From Natranaerovirga pectinivora (lineage in GTDB: Bacteria > Bacillota > Clostridia > Lachnospirales > DSM-24629), in the NCBI RefSeq assembly GCF_004342165.1, contig NZ_SMAL01000002.1, positions 124,001 to 188,000 of the forward strand: DNA of 64,000 nucleotides, in the 5' to 3' direction. Every line of letters begins with the position of its first letter. Position 1 is the stretch's first letter. The position numbers were made by a program, and so were the translations under genes. The notes beneath the pieces were generated by a model. It had not been told where the DNA came from and ran no database searches. It worked only from the letters and a program-made list of their open reading frames with translations. Of this stretch, positions 54,546 to 63,242 are shown one piece after another.

Positions 54546-56237
54546 ATGAGTGATTTTAGTAATGATTATAATATAAAAAAATTAAATAAAAAAAATGATG
54601 CTAAGGTTGGGGAAAAATTTTCTCCAACCATTCTCCGTTTTATAAGGAGAAAATGGTTAAATATTTGGAATTGTAATCCCCCAGGGCTAATTTTGCTTTT
54701 ATTAGGAGCAACGGTAGCACTTATTATGTCAATTCCGATTTTTTATGTTGCTTGGAGATCTCTTTTTGCTGGAAAAAGTCGTTGGACAAGGCTATTAGAT
54801 CAAAGAATTCCTCAACTGTTATGGAATACAGTTTCTTTAACAGCTGTTGTTATGGTTTTTACATTAATCATAGGAGTGTCTTTAGCGTTTGTTACAATAA
54901 GAACAGATATACCATTTAAAAAAATGTGGAGATGGTTATTGGCTTTGCCTTTGATTATACCGCCTTATGTAGGAGCTGTGACTTATATTATTATTTTTGG
55001 TCGTAGTGGATGGGCACGTAATTTTTGGAGAAGTGTGCCTTGGTTAGTAGATAATTTTGGTGATTACCCTATAAATATTTTTTCTTTTTGGGGTGTAGCT
55101 TTTGTATTGACCATGTTTACGTATCCATATGTATACTTAATTACAAGTGCTTCCCTTCGTAAAATGAATCGTAATTTTGAGGAAGCGGCACGTTCCCTAG
55201 GCATGAATAACTTTCAAGTGTTTTGGAAGGTTATTTTACCTGCTTTAAGGCCAGCAATAGGAGCTAGTGCTATTCTTGTAGCCCTTTATGTTTTATCTGA
55301 CTTCGGTGCAATTGCAATGTTAAGATATGTTACTTTTACTGCTGCAATTTATTTTCAAAGAGTGGGCTTTGACACGGCATCAGCATCGGTCCTTAGTTTG
55401 GTTTTGATAGTAATAACCATTATAATTTTATGGATAGAATCTAAAACTAGAAAGAATAATAAGTATTATCAAACGTCTAATACATATAGAAAGCCTTCAG
55501 TATTAAAATTAGGTAAATGGAAGACTGTAACTATTCTTTATGTAAGCATAATATTTATAGTTTCAGTGGTTTTACCTATTATTGTATTGGTTTATTGGTC
55601 AATTATTGGTATTCGAATGGGGGCGTTAGATAATAGATTTATTGGATTTGCTTTAAATAGTTTAAAAGTATCTAGTTTGGCAGCACTTTTATGTATGTTT
55701 TTATCAATGCCAGTAATTTATTTAAAAATGCGTTATCCTTCAATATTTACAAGCATCATTGAAAGATTAAGTTTCGCAGGATATGCATTGCCAGGGGTTA
55801 TTGTTGCATTAGGTTTTATATTTATTTTTAATAATTACATACCAGCCCTATATGGTACGTTTTATGTTGTGGCATTAGCTTTTGTTGTTCGGTTTTTACC
55901 CCAAGCGATGCAATCAGGGGAAGCTTCTTTAAGTTTGGTTTCTCCAAAAATTGATGAAGCTGCTAGAAGTCTTGGCTGTCCACCTTGGTTAGTCATGTTT
56001 AAGGTAATTTTACCTAATATGTTACCAGGCGTATTGGCAGGAGGGGCGTTGGTTTTTGTTAGCTCTCTTAAAGAGTTACCAGCAACCCTTATGCTAAGGC
56101 CTCCAGGTTTTGATACATTAGCAGTACGTATTTATTTTGAAGCTTCAGAGGCAATTTATCACTTAGCCGCTCCAGCAGCTTTATTGTTAATTATTGTATC
56201 AATTATTCCATTGAGGTACATGTTAAGTAAATACTAG
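54546..56237 (+). CDS. iron(III) ABC transporter permease, double-domain (FbpB-like)
   Basis: This 563-residue permease contains two fused inner-membrane domains of six helices each. Each has its EAA loop: EAARSLGMNNFQVFWKVILP near residue 215 and EAARSLGCPPWLVMFKVILP near 475. This is the FbpB/AfuB arrangement of ferric iron importers. The first 50 residues are a polar cytoplasmic head. The gene lies 55 bp after the binding protein and 15 bp before the ATPase. Confidence 0.93.
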   Translation: MSDFSNDYNIKKLNKKNDAKVGEKFSPTILRFIRRKWLNIWNCNPPGLILLLLGATVALIMSIPIFYVAWRSLFAGKSRWTRLLDQRIPQLLWNTVSLTAVVMVFTLIIGVSLAFVTIRTDIPFKKMWRWLLALPLIIPPYVGAVTYIIIFGRSGWARNFWRSVPWLVDNFGDYPINIFSFWGVAFVLTMFTYPYVYLITSASLRKMNRNFEEAARSLGMNNFQVFWKVILPALRPAIGASAILVALYVLSDFGAIAMLRYVTFTAAIYFQRVGFDTASASVLSLVLIVITIIILWIESKTRKNNKYYQTSNTYRKPSVLKLGKWKTVTILYVSIIFIVSVVLPIIVLVYWSIIGIRMGALDNRFIGFALNSLKVSSLAALLCMFLSMPVIYLKMRYPSIFTSIIERLSFAGYALPGVIVALGFIFIFNNYIPALYGTFYVVALAFVVRFLPQAMQSGEASLSLVSPKIDEAARSLGCPPWLVMFKVILPNMLPGVLAGGALVFVSSLKELPATLMLRPPGFDTLAVRIYFEASEAIYHLAAPAALLLIIVSIIPLRYMLSKY

Positions 56238-56252
56238 AAAGGATCGAAAATA

Positions 56253-57311
56253 ATGTTTGATATAGAATTAAAGTCAATTTCAAAGACATTTTTAGGATCA
56301 GATGAGCCTGCTCTAAATGATATAAATATAGAAGTAGAAAAAGGGTCTATTGTAACATTACTTGGGCCAAGTGGATCAGGAAAGTCAACAACTCTTCGTA
56401 TTATAGCAGGATTTGAAAGAGCTGAATCAGGAAGTGTAGCTATTGCAGGAGAGGTAGTTAGTGATGAAGTTTCTTGGATTCCGCCTGAGAGACGAGGCAT
56501 TGGAATGGTTTTTCAAGATTATGCTTTGTTTCCACATTTAACAGTTTTTAATAATATAGGTTTCGGGTATAAAGGCAAAGATCGTGATGAAAGAATTAAA
56601 GAAGTAATGAAGTTAGTAAACTTAGAAGGATTTGAAAAACGTTATCCTAATGAATTATCTGGTGGGCAACAACAGAGGGTTGCATTAGCAAGAGCTCTGG
56701 CTAGAAGACCTGTTGTTGTATTATTAGATGAACCTTTTAGCAATTTAGATGCGGATTTGAGAATTCAAATGAGAATGGAAGTTAAGAGAATTATAAAGGA
56801 AGCTGGTGCAACTGCAGTTTTTGTTTCTCACGATCAAAAAGATGCATTGTCTATTTCGGATAAAATAATTGTTATGCGTGACGGAAAAGTTCAGCAAACA
56901 GGTACACCTCAAGAAATATACAAAAACCCTATTAATCGATTTGTTGCAACTTTTATTGGTTCATCTACAATCGTAAAAGGGGTAATAAGTAAGGATGGTC
57001 ACTCCGTTTTAACTGAGATAGGAAATATTGTGTTTAACAATATAAACAACCTTAATCCGGATGAAGAAGTATATGTATCTATTAGACCAGAAAGCTTAAA
57101 AGTTGATGATGATGGTAATATTAAAGGTATTGTTAAGCAAATGAGTTATACTGGAGAATCTATAGAATTGGTTGTTGAATTATTAATATCTAAAGATGAA
57201 AAGCAAGAGGTATTAATTCATATCCATTCAGACAAAATTATTAATATAGGTGATCAAGTTAAATTCAATATAGTGCCTAAAGCTATTGCGGTAATAAGAA
57301 GAGATTTATAA
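56253..57311 (+). CDS. iron(III) ABC transporter ATP-binding protein (FbpC-like)
   Basis: This 352-residue ATPase has Walker A GPSGSGKSTT, signature LSGGQQQRVALARA, Walker B VVLLDEPFSNLD and the H-loop SHDQKDA. The C-terminal 110 residues are the TOBE extension with VSIRPESLKV. It energises import through the FbpB-like permease. It ends the iron operon; the next element is the Mn2+ riboswitch. Confidence 0.94.
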   Translation: MFDIELKSISKTFLGSDEPALNDINIEVEKGSIVTLLGPSGSGKSTTLRIIAGFERAESGSVAIAGEVVSDEVSWIPPERRGIGMVFQDYALFPHLTVFNNIGFGYKGKDRDERIKEVMKLVNLEGFEKRYPNELSGGQQQRVALARALARRPVVVLLDEPFSNLDADLRIQMRMEVKRIIKEAGATAVFVSHDQKDALSISDKIIVMRDGKVQQTGTPQEIYKNPINRFVATFIGSSTIVKGVISKDGHSVLTEIGNIVFNNINNLNPDEEVYVSIRPESLKVDDDGNIKGIVKQMSYTGESIELVVELLISKDEKQEVLIHIHSDKIINIGDQVKFNIVPKAIAVIRRDL

Positions 57312-57369
57312 GAAATTGTAATTTTTGGGTTGAAATATTTTTTTTTCTATGTTACGATTTCATAGTTGG

Positions 57370-57470
57370 AAAAAGGGAGTAGCTGTATTTAATACGGATA
57401 GAGTCAACATACTGACCTTAGGGTCTGGTTCTATTCACTTTATTATAAATAAAGGAGCGAGACTTTTACG
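57370..57470 (+). promoter_or_regulatory. Mn2+ riboswitch (yybP-ykoY class) aptamer
   Basis: The leader shows the class landmarks: AAAGGGAGTAGC at 57372-57383, GTCAACATACTGACC in loop L1 (57403-57417), GGTCTGGTT, and GCGAGACTTTTACG (57457-57470) in L3. The next gene is a GDT1/TMEM165 exporter, a common partner of this riboswitch. Mn2+ binding should stabilise the aptamer and prevent the downstream terminator, so it is an ON switch. Confidence 0.88.
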
Positions 57471-57518
57471 TTTATTTAGTGTGTGTACACTGGGTAAACT
57501 AAAAGCCTCGTTCTTTTT
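57458..57518 (+). terminator. terminator platform of the Mn2+ riboswitch
   Basis: CGAG.CTTTTA.GTTTA pairs with TAAAC.AAAAG.CTCG around TAGTGT/ACACT, followed by TTCTTTTT. The 5' arm is the 3' end of the aptamer (GCGAGACTTTTACG), so ligand binding and termination exclude each other. Confidence 0.85.
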
Positions 57519-57577
57519 ATGCAGAAAATGCTAAATTCCCAGTATATAAAAAAATCACCATTATAAGGAGAGATACT

Positions 57578-58696
57578 ATGTTTTTAGAAATAATACAAGC
57601 TTTTTTCTTTATTATCATGGCGGAGATGGGTGATAAAACTCAATTATTAGCAATGACATTTGCAACGAAGTATTCATTAGGAAAGGTCGTTATGGGGGTG
57701 TTACTCGGGTCTTTGTTAAACCATGGATTAGCAGCACTTTTAGGGGCATATTTAACCAATGTTATTCCAATTGACATTGTAAAAATAATAGCTGCCTTAG
57801 CATTTGTGTTTTTTGGAATTTGGTCCTTAAATTTTGATATGGATGAAGAGGAAGTTGAAAATAAAAAGTTTAATTTTGGACCTATATTAACTGTTGGGAT
57901 GGCTTTCTTTATTGGTGAGTTTGGAGATAAAACTCAGCTAACAGTGATAACCCTTGCATCCCAAGGGAGTTTTCCTTTATTTATTCTAATGGGAACAGTG
58001 ACTGGAATGATCATAACAAGTTTAATAGGTATAGTCGCTGGAAGATTACTAGGAAAAAGAATACCAGAAATCCCACTGAAAATTGCTTCTGCTACAGTGT
58101 TTATTCTCTTTGGAATAATAGGTCTTACGGGTAATGTACCTAAGGAAAAATTAACAAATGTAAATGTAAGTGTATTTCTTGTTTTTTTAGTTGCGATAGT
58201 AATTTGGCGTTTGAGAAATATAATGAAGAAATCAGCCGTGTTAACTGCTTATAAAAACACAGCAGAACTATTGTACCTGAACACAAAAAAAATTCAGGAT
58301 TCTTTAAATAAAGTTTATGAAAAGAGCAAAGACTGTCTTGATTGTAGCGAATATAAATGTACAATAAGTTTTCTTAACAATAGTCTTCAAGAAGCACAAA
58401 ATAATAATAAATTTGTTGTGGAAAAAGAATGGGAGATCCCATTATGTGACATTAATTTATGTAATAAAGAAATATTAAAAGAAAGTTTAATTGAAACCAT
58501 TGAAACCTGTCTAGAATGCGAACTTCATCAAAAAAACTGTGTTGGTAATCAAACTAGACAAGTATTAGAGAAGCTCTATTTTGGAAAAAATTTAGACTTT
58601 AAAGGGGATAAAAAAAATTACTATAGTCAAATAGAAGTATTAGATAAGGAATTGTTCTTGGAGATTATAAATAGGAAAAAACCAGCACACAAATAA
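57578..58696 (+). CDS. GDT1/TMEM165-family manganese exporter with Cys-rich C-terminal extension
   Basis: This is a 372-residue protein. Residues 1-215 are the six-helix UPF0016/GDT1 transporter with its two E-x-G-D-K-T motifs: AEMGDKTQLLA and GEFGDKTQLTV. These bind Mn2+/Ca2+, and bacterial members export Mn2+. Residues about 216-372 are a soluble extension, unlike the usual ~200-residue form. It carries cysteine groups CLDCSEYKC, CDINLC and CLECELHQKNC; these could bind metal or cluster. I do not recognise the tail. Expression is controlled by the Mn2+ riboswitch upstream. Confidence 0.9.
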   Translation: MFLEIIQAFFFIIMAEMGDKTQLLAMTFATKYSLGKVVMGVLLGSLLNHGLAALLGAYLTNVIPIDIVKIIAALAFVFFGIWSLNFDMDEEEVENKKFNFGPILTVGMAFFIGEFGDKTQLTVITLASQGSFPLFILMGTVTGMIITSLIGIVAGRLLGKRIPEIPLKIASATVFILFGIIGLTGNVPKEKLTNVNVSVFLVFLVAIVIWRLRNIMKKSAVLTAYKNTAELLYLNTKKIQDSLNKVYEKSKDCLDCSEYKCTISFLNNSLQEAQNNNKFVVEKEWEIPLCDINLCNKEILKESLIETIETCLECELHQKNCVGNQTRQVLEKLYFGKNLDFKGDKKNYYSQIEVLDKELFLEIINRKKPAHK

Positions 58697-58722
58697 CAAT
58701 ATAAACTAAATAAATACAATAT

Positions 58723-58752
58723 TTGACTTATGCCTGGTAGGGGCATTATAAT
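58723..58752 (+). promoter_or_regulatory. sigma-A-type promoter for MCP gene, with inverted repeat in the spacer
   Basis: TTGACT, an 18-base spacer and TATAAT. The spacer contains ATGCC...GGCAT, a short inverted repeat that could be an operator. It is not a sigma-D type promoter, although the gene encodes a chemoreceptor. Confidence 0.55.
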
Positions 58753-58829
58753 AAATATAATCAGCAAAGAGAAAAGTTTAATTAAATTCACCACAGCTAT
58801 CAAAAAAAAACATCAAAGGAGTTGAATTT

Positions 58830-60278
58830 ATGAATGAAAACTTTATGAAAGAATATTCTAGAAAAGTTAATAAAACAATAGTGGGTATCTTAGGGGTGTT
58901 AACTATTATTTTGTTATACTTTGGAATATCAGGGGAAAGAATTGATTTAACAATTGTAGGTGGCGTTTATATTGCAGTAATTGGATTTATAGGTTTTGGA
59001 ATTAAAAAGAAAAAGTATGAAATACAAACGGCTTACATAATTACTATGTTTATGTTTATATCAACCATTCTTGTTATACCTAGCGGAGAGCCATTTTTTT
59101 TGTTAATGCCAATATGTGTAACTGGTCTATATTTTAATAAAAAATTATTTGCAATAAATACTTTGTTGGTTAATATTGGGTACATTGCAAAAGAAGTTAT
59201 GGTAGTTAATACATTTGAAATTGAAAGTGGTATTATGCTTTTTATTGTTAATATAATGATCCTTATATTATTTTTCGTAACAAAGTGGGGTTCTGAGCTT
59301 ATTAAATATGGAATAGAAGAGTCTAAGAAATCTAAAGAATTAATAACAAAACTTAATAAGACTATGTCCATCGTAGAAGATAGTGCTATTAAGCTTAATG
59401 AAGATATATACAATATAGATTCTAACTTAGAAAGAGTTACAGAAGTTAGCAACACAATGACAACAACGGTGCAAGAAGTAGCTACAGGAGTTGTTGGGCA
59501 AGCAGAAAGCATTAGCCAAATTAGTGAAATGATGAGTGATGCAGATAAAAAAGTTCTTGAAACCCAAGAGATTTCTAATAAATTAAGTGAAGTTTCTAAT
59601 AATGCTAGTAAACTTGTATTAGATGGATCTAAAAAAATTAATCAAATGGATAGTCAGATTAGTATTATAGGTGATACCGTTACAAGTTCATTAAATACGG
59701 TTATTGAGTTAAGGGATAATATTGATGAGGTCAATAATTTCCTTTCTAGTATCACTCAAATAGCAGAACAAACCAATTTATTAGCCTTAAATGCTGCAAT
59801 TGAGGCAGCCCGTGCTGGAGAGTCAGGTAAAGGGTTTGCAGTAGTAGCTGATGAAGTGCGAAAATTAGCAGAGCAAAGCGCTAATACGGTTGATCAAATA
59901 AGTGAAATACTTAATGAAGTCAATCGTAAAACCCAAAATGTGCTAGATAAAGTTAACAACGGTAATGTAGCAGCTAAAGAAGGTAAAAACATATCTCAAG
60001 AAGTTAATGATAGCTTTCATAACATTGAAAAATCTTTTAAAGAGATTGATGATTATATCGTTAAAGAGTTAGAAATGATAAAATTAACAACTAGTATATT
60101 TTCAAAAATACGACAAGAATCAGAAGAAATTGCAAGTATTTCTGAAGAGCATTCTGCTTCTACAGAAGAAATGTTGGCAACTATTGAAAATCAAAGTAAT
60201 AGTATAATCAATATTTCAAAAGCAATGGAAGAGATAAAAAAAGCAAGTGAGAACTTAACCAATAATATTAGTAATTAA
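58830..60278 (+). CDS. methyl-accepting chemotaxis protein with polytopic membrane sensor
   Basis: This is a 482-residue chemoreceptor. Residues 14-155 form about six membrane helices with no large periplasmic domain, so the signal is probably sensed in the membrane. Residues 180-482 form the signalling coiled coil; the hairpin tip is at [20 protein letters not shown] and [13 protein letters not shown]. There is no HAMP domain and no C-terminal NWETF pentapeptide. It should signal to CheA/CheW outside the window. An unrelated PP2C or c-di-GMP link is not implied. Confidence 0.92.
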   Translation: MNENFMKEYSRKVNKTIVGILGVLTIILLYFGISGERIDLTIVGGVYIAVIGFIGFGIKKKKYEIQTAYIITMFMFISTILVIPSGEPFFLLMPICVTGLYFNKKLFAINTLLVNIGYIAKEVMVVNTFEIESGIMLFIVNIMILILFFVTKWGSELIKYGIEESKKSKELITKLNKTMSIVEDSAIKLNEDIYNIDSNLERVTEVSNTMTTTVQEVATGVVGQAESISQISEMMSDADKKVLETQEISNKLSEVSNNASKLVLDGSKKINQMDSQISIIGDTVTSSLNTVIELRDNIDEVNNFLSSITQIAEQTNLLALNAAIEAARAGESGKGFAVVADEVRKLAEQSANTVDQISEILNEVNRKTQNVLDKVNNGNVAAKEGKNISQEVNDSFHNIEKSFKEIDDYIVKELEMIKLTTSIFSKIRQESEEIASISEEHSASTEEMLATIENQSNSIINISKAMEEIKKASENLTNNISN

Positions 60279-60322
60279 AAAAACAAGGTTGCTATAGATA
60301 ATTATAGTGACCTTGTTTTTTT
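60278..60322. terminator. bidirectional terminator
   Basis: AAAACAAGGT.GCTATA pairs with TATAGT.ACCTTGTTTT (one mismatch), with A and T runs on the two sides, between convergent genes. Confidence 0.9.
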
Positions 60323-60323
60323 A

Positions 60324-61205
60324 TTACAAGATGAATTCAATACCTTTATGATTGTTTGAGATGGTAACATCCCTTTGAGTACCACCATTTTCCCCATCTA
60401 TAATCCAAGGAATATTAGAATCAGAAGTTATTTTTAAATGGGATGCTTGAAAAAAAGTAACATATTTATCATTGTATTGTTGTTTTAACAATCCCATAAT
60501 AATATTTTTTAATTCAATAGCATTTTTAGGGGATTTAATTAGTAATACTTCAAATAATCCATCATTAAGTATTACATCATGTGAGTTTAAGTGAAATAAT
60601 CCCGCTATAGATGTTGAATTGGTAACGGCCCCAAATACAAAATCATCTTCAATGACGCCATGGTCATATTCAATTTTTATAGGATAGGTTTTTATTTCAG
60701 TAAGATGTTTGATCCCTTCTAAAAAGTATGAAATACGTCCTAATGCATTCTTAAATTTTTGTGACGTTGTATAAGAAACTTTCGTAAAAGCACCAAATGC
60801 TGCAATATAAGTAAAATAACTATCATTTAAAGAACCAATATCGTAATAATATGAACTTCCTGCGATAATCTTTTTGGCAGCCTTAATACAAGTCTTAGGC
60901 AAATTAAGACTTGTTGCTAAGTCATTGGTTGTACCTGTTGGAATATAGCCTAATTTTGGTCGGTTTGTGTGGTGCATCAATCCAGAAATAACTTCATTAA
61001 GAGTTCCGTCACCACCGGAACAAACAATTAAGTCATACTCATTAGCTTTTTCTTTAACAATATTAGTGGCATCTAATCTATCTTGAGTAGGAAAAACGGT
61101 CACTTCATATTTGTTTTTTGTAAATAAATCTATTAATTTAAAGAGATTATGTTTGGCTTGCATTTTTCCAGCATTAGGATTTAAAATAAATAATGTTCTA
61201 ATCAT
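60324..61205 (-). CDS. diacylglycerol/lipid kinase (YegS/DagK family)
   Basis: This 293-residue kinase has the nucleotide motif SGGDGTLNEVISGL, the FILNPNAGKM beginning of the fold, GTTNDLATSLNLP and a C-terminal IDGENGG. It phosphorylates diacylglycerol, sphingosine-like lipids or undecaprenol-type substrates; DgkB-like lipid salvage is most likely. The start ATG 61205 follows AGGTGAG; a GTG at 61214 is in frame but overlaps that ribosome site. It stands alone. Confidence 0.9.
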   Translation of the reverse strand: MIRTLFILNPNAGKMQAKHNLFKLIDLFTKNKYEVTVFPTQDRLDATNIVKEKANEYDLIVCSGGDGTLNEVISGLMHHTNRPKLGYIPTGTTNDLATSLNLPKTCIKAAKKIIAGSSYYYDIGSLNDSYFTYIAAFGAFTKVSYTTSQKFKNALGRISYFLEGIKHLTEIKTYPIKIEYDHGVIEDDFVFGAVTNSTSIAGLFHLNSHDVILNDGLFEVLLIKSPKNAIELKNIIMGLLKQQYNDKYVTFFQASHLKITSDSNIPWIIDGENGGTQRDVTISNNHKGIEFIL

Positions 61206-61513
61206 TGAACTCACCTACCCTTATGTATGACTATTTGTATGTAAAAATAAAGTACTTAGGTTATAAGTATGTATATACTTAAAGTAATTTATACGACGAG
61301 TAAATTACAAAAAGTAAATTTATTATAATTACCATATATATTATTTTAATAAAGTTTCTGATTAACATCAAGTCCTTTTTACAATGTTCGTAAATTGCAA
61401 AAAAGTAATTTACAAACTTCAAAAAATAGGTGGTTATATTTATTTATTCTTGATGCATATTTAGTTATATGGTAATATTTATATAAACTTTTAATATCCA
61501 AGGGGGAACAAAA
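61206..61513. promoter_or_regulatory. divergent control region with a cluster of GTAATTTAC half-sites; putP promoter
   Basis: Five copies or near-copies of GTAATTTA/TAAATTAC lie at 61284-61291, 61301-61308, 61314-61320, 61390-61398 and 61405-61413. They form two inverted pairs and one single. Downstream, TTGATG, a 17-base spacer and TAATAT (61450-61478) form the putP promoter. The cluster is a candidate operator for a transcription factor of putP. Confidence 0.5.
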
Positions 61514-63046
61514 ATGAATGCAACAGCGATACATGGTTTTATGTTCGTCTTATACTTATTACTATTATTAGGAATTGGTATATATTCGTACAAAAAAAGC
61601 AAAAGTCAGAGTGACTTCTTTTTAGCAGGGAGGAAGCTTAATTTTTGGGTTACTTCTTTAAGTGCACAAGCATCTGATATGAGTGGATGGCTCTTAATGG
61701 GTCTGCCAGGAACGGCATTTCTACTTACTAGAAATAATGGTTTGCCAGAAGCAGTATGGACAGCAATAGGGTTAGCAGTTGGTACATATCTAAATTGGTT
61801 ATTCGTAGCTAAAAGGCTAAGAAAGTATTCCGAAATATCTAACGATTCTATTACAATTCCTACATATATAGAGAATAGATTTAGAGATAAAACGAAAATT
61901 ATTCGTATAAGTTCTGCAATATTCATAATCATATTCTTTTTAATTTACACAGCAGCTCAATTGTCAGCAGGTGCTAAATTATTTAATACTGTATTTGATT
62001 TAAATTATTCTCTTGCACTTATAATTGGTGCATTAGTTATTGTTTCTTATACATTCTTAGGAGGCTTCCTAGCGGTATGTTGGACTGATTTAATACAAGG
62101 GACGTTAATGTTTTTTGCAATTATTATTGTTCCAATAATGGCTATCTCTTCTTTAGGGGGTACTAAAGAAACATTTGATTTAGTATCAACATTTGCTCAG
62201 GTACCTGGTGGATTAGGATTAAATGAATGGACTGGATTTGGCAGTATAGGTATATTGACTATTGTTTCTTTTGCTGCTTGGGGTCTTGGTTATTTTGGTC
62301 AACCTCATATTTTAACAAGGTTTATGGGTATTAGACATTCAAAAGATGTTAAGCCAGCAAGAAGAATAGCAATCGTTTGGGTAATAATAACTTTAGCGGC
62401 AGCGGTATTGGTTGGCGTTATTGGTAAAGCCTACTTATCTTCTGTAATGACTGCTGAACAATTAGGGGCAATAGATGCTGAAAATGTATTTATTATTATG
62501 GTTCAAAATTTACTAACAGGACCTATTGCAATGATTTTAGCAGGCGTTATTTTAACAGCTATTCTATCAGCGATTATGAGTACAGCAGATTCTCAATTGC
62601 TGGTAACAGCATCTGCAGTTTCAGAAGATATTTGTAAAACCATATTTAAAGACAAATTAACTGAGAAACAGTTAGTATGGATTAGTAGGGCAACAGTAGT
62701 TGGTGTAACATTTGTAGCATTTATTATAGCTTTTAATCCAGATAGTTCAGTATTTGATTTAGTAGCTTATGCCTGGGCTGGATTTGGTGCAGCATTCGGA
62801 CCTTGTATTTTATTATCTTTATATTGGAAACGTATGAACTGGCAAGGGGCTTTAGCTGGTATTTTATCAGGTGGTATCACTGTCCTTGTTTGGAGAAATA
62901 TTATTAAATCATATATAAATTTATATGAAATTGTACCTGCATTTGCAATATCACTTATTCTTATTGTAGTGGTAAGTTTATTAACTACTAAACCTTCTAA
63001 AGAAATTGAAGATGAATTTGACAGTGTATTAACTGCAGATATTTAA
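61514..63046 (+). CDS. putP: sodium/proline symporter
   Basis: This 510-residue protein of the SSS family is close to PutP: FFLAGRKLNFWVTSLSAQASDMSGWLLMGLPG at the start (residues about 35-65), VSYTFLGGFLAVCWTDLIQG, then SAIMSTADSQLLVTASAVSEDI in TM9 with the Na2-site Ser/Thr residues. It imports proline with Na+ for osmotic balance or as nutrient. It begins with ATG after AAGGGGG. It is a single gene with its own promoter and terminator. Confidence 0.95.
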   Translation: MNATAIHGFMFVLYLLLLLGIGIYSYKKSKSQSDFFLAGRKLNFWVTSLSAQASDMSGWLLMGLPGTAFLLTRNNGLPEAVWTAIGLAVGTYLNWLFVAKRLRKYSEISNDSITIPTYIENRFRDKTKIIRISSAIFIIIFFLIYTAAQLSAGAKLFNTVFDLNYSLALIIGALVIVSYTFLGGFLAVCWTDLIQGTLMFFAIIIVPIMAISSLGGTKETFDLVSTFAQVPGGLGLNEWTGFGSIGILTIVSFAAWGLGYFGQPHILTRFMGIRHSKDVKPARRIAIVWVIITLAAAVLVGVIGKAYLSSVMTAEQLGAIDAENVFIIMVQNLLTGPIAMILAGVILTAILSAIMSTADSQLLVTASAVSEDICKTIFKDKLTEKQLVWISRATVVGVTFVAFIIAFNPDSSVFDLVAYAWAGFGAAFGPCILLSLYWKRMNWQGALAGILSGGITVLVWRNIIKSYINLYEIVPAFAISLILIVVVSLLTTKPSKEIEDEFDSVLTADI

Positions 63047-63061
63047 AATAAAGCAAAAATT

Positions 63062-63104
63062 AAAGCTTATAATTACCTCAAGGAGTAATTATAAGCTTTT
63101 TTAC
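63062..63104 (+). terminator. terminator after putP
   Basis: A perfect 15-bp stem (63062-63076 with 63085-63099) is followed by a T run. Confidence 0.92.
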
Positions 63105-63155
63105 TTTATAGGAAGTTCTATTTCCTATAAAGTAAAAAGTTGATTAAAAAGCGCG
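63098..63155 (+). repeat. hairpin repeat element, copy 2
   Basis: A perfect 17-bp stem (63098-63114 with 63122-63138) overlaps the T run of the putP terminator. It has a TAGGAA/TTCCTA apex, a 7-base loop and the tail AAAGTTGATTAAAAAGCGC, matching copy 1 at 12646-12703 in design, loop size and tail. Confidence 0.6.
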
Positions 63156-63242
63156 GGTACGGGTGTCACTTTATTATTTAAAATGGGAATACTTTATGAT
63201 ATAATGATTATGGTAAAATTGTAAAATTAAGGAGAAAATAAT

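Noticed and set aside
57349-57534. 61-codon ORF after the iron transporter
   Set aside because: It coincides with the Mn2+ riboswitch and its terminator, and it has no ribosome site.
59033-59512. 159-codon open frame on the minus strand
   Set aside because: It is antisense to the chemoreceptor gene and has no ribosome site. The hydrophobic stretch mirrors the receptor's own membrane helices.
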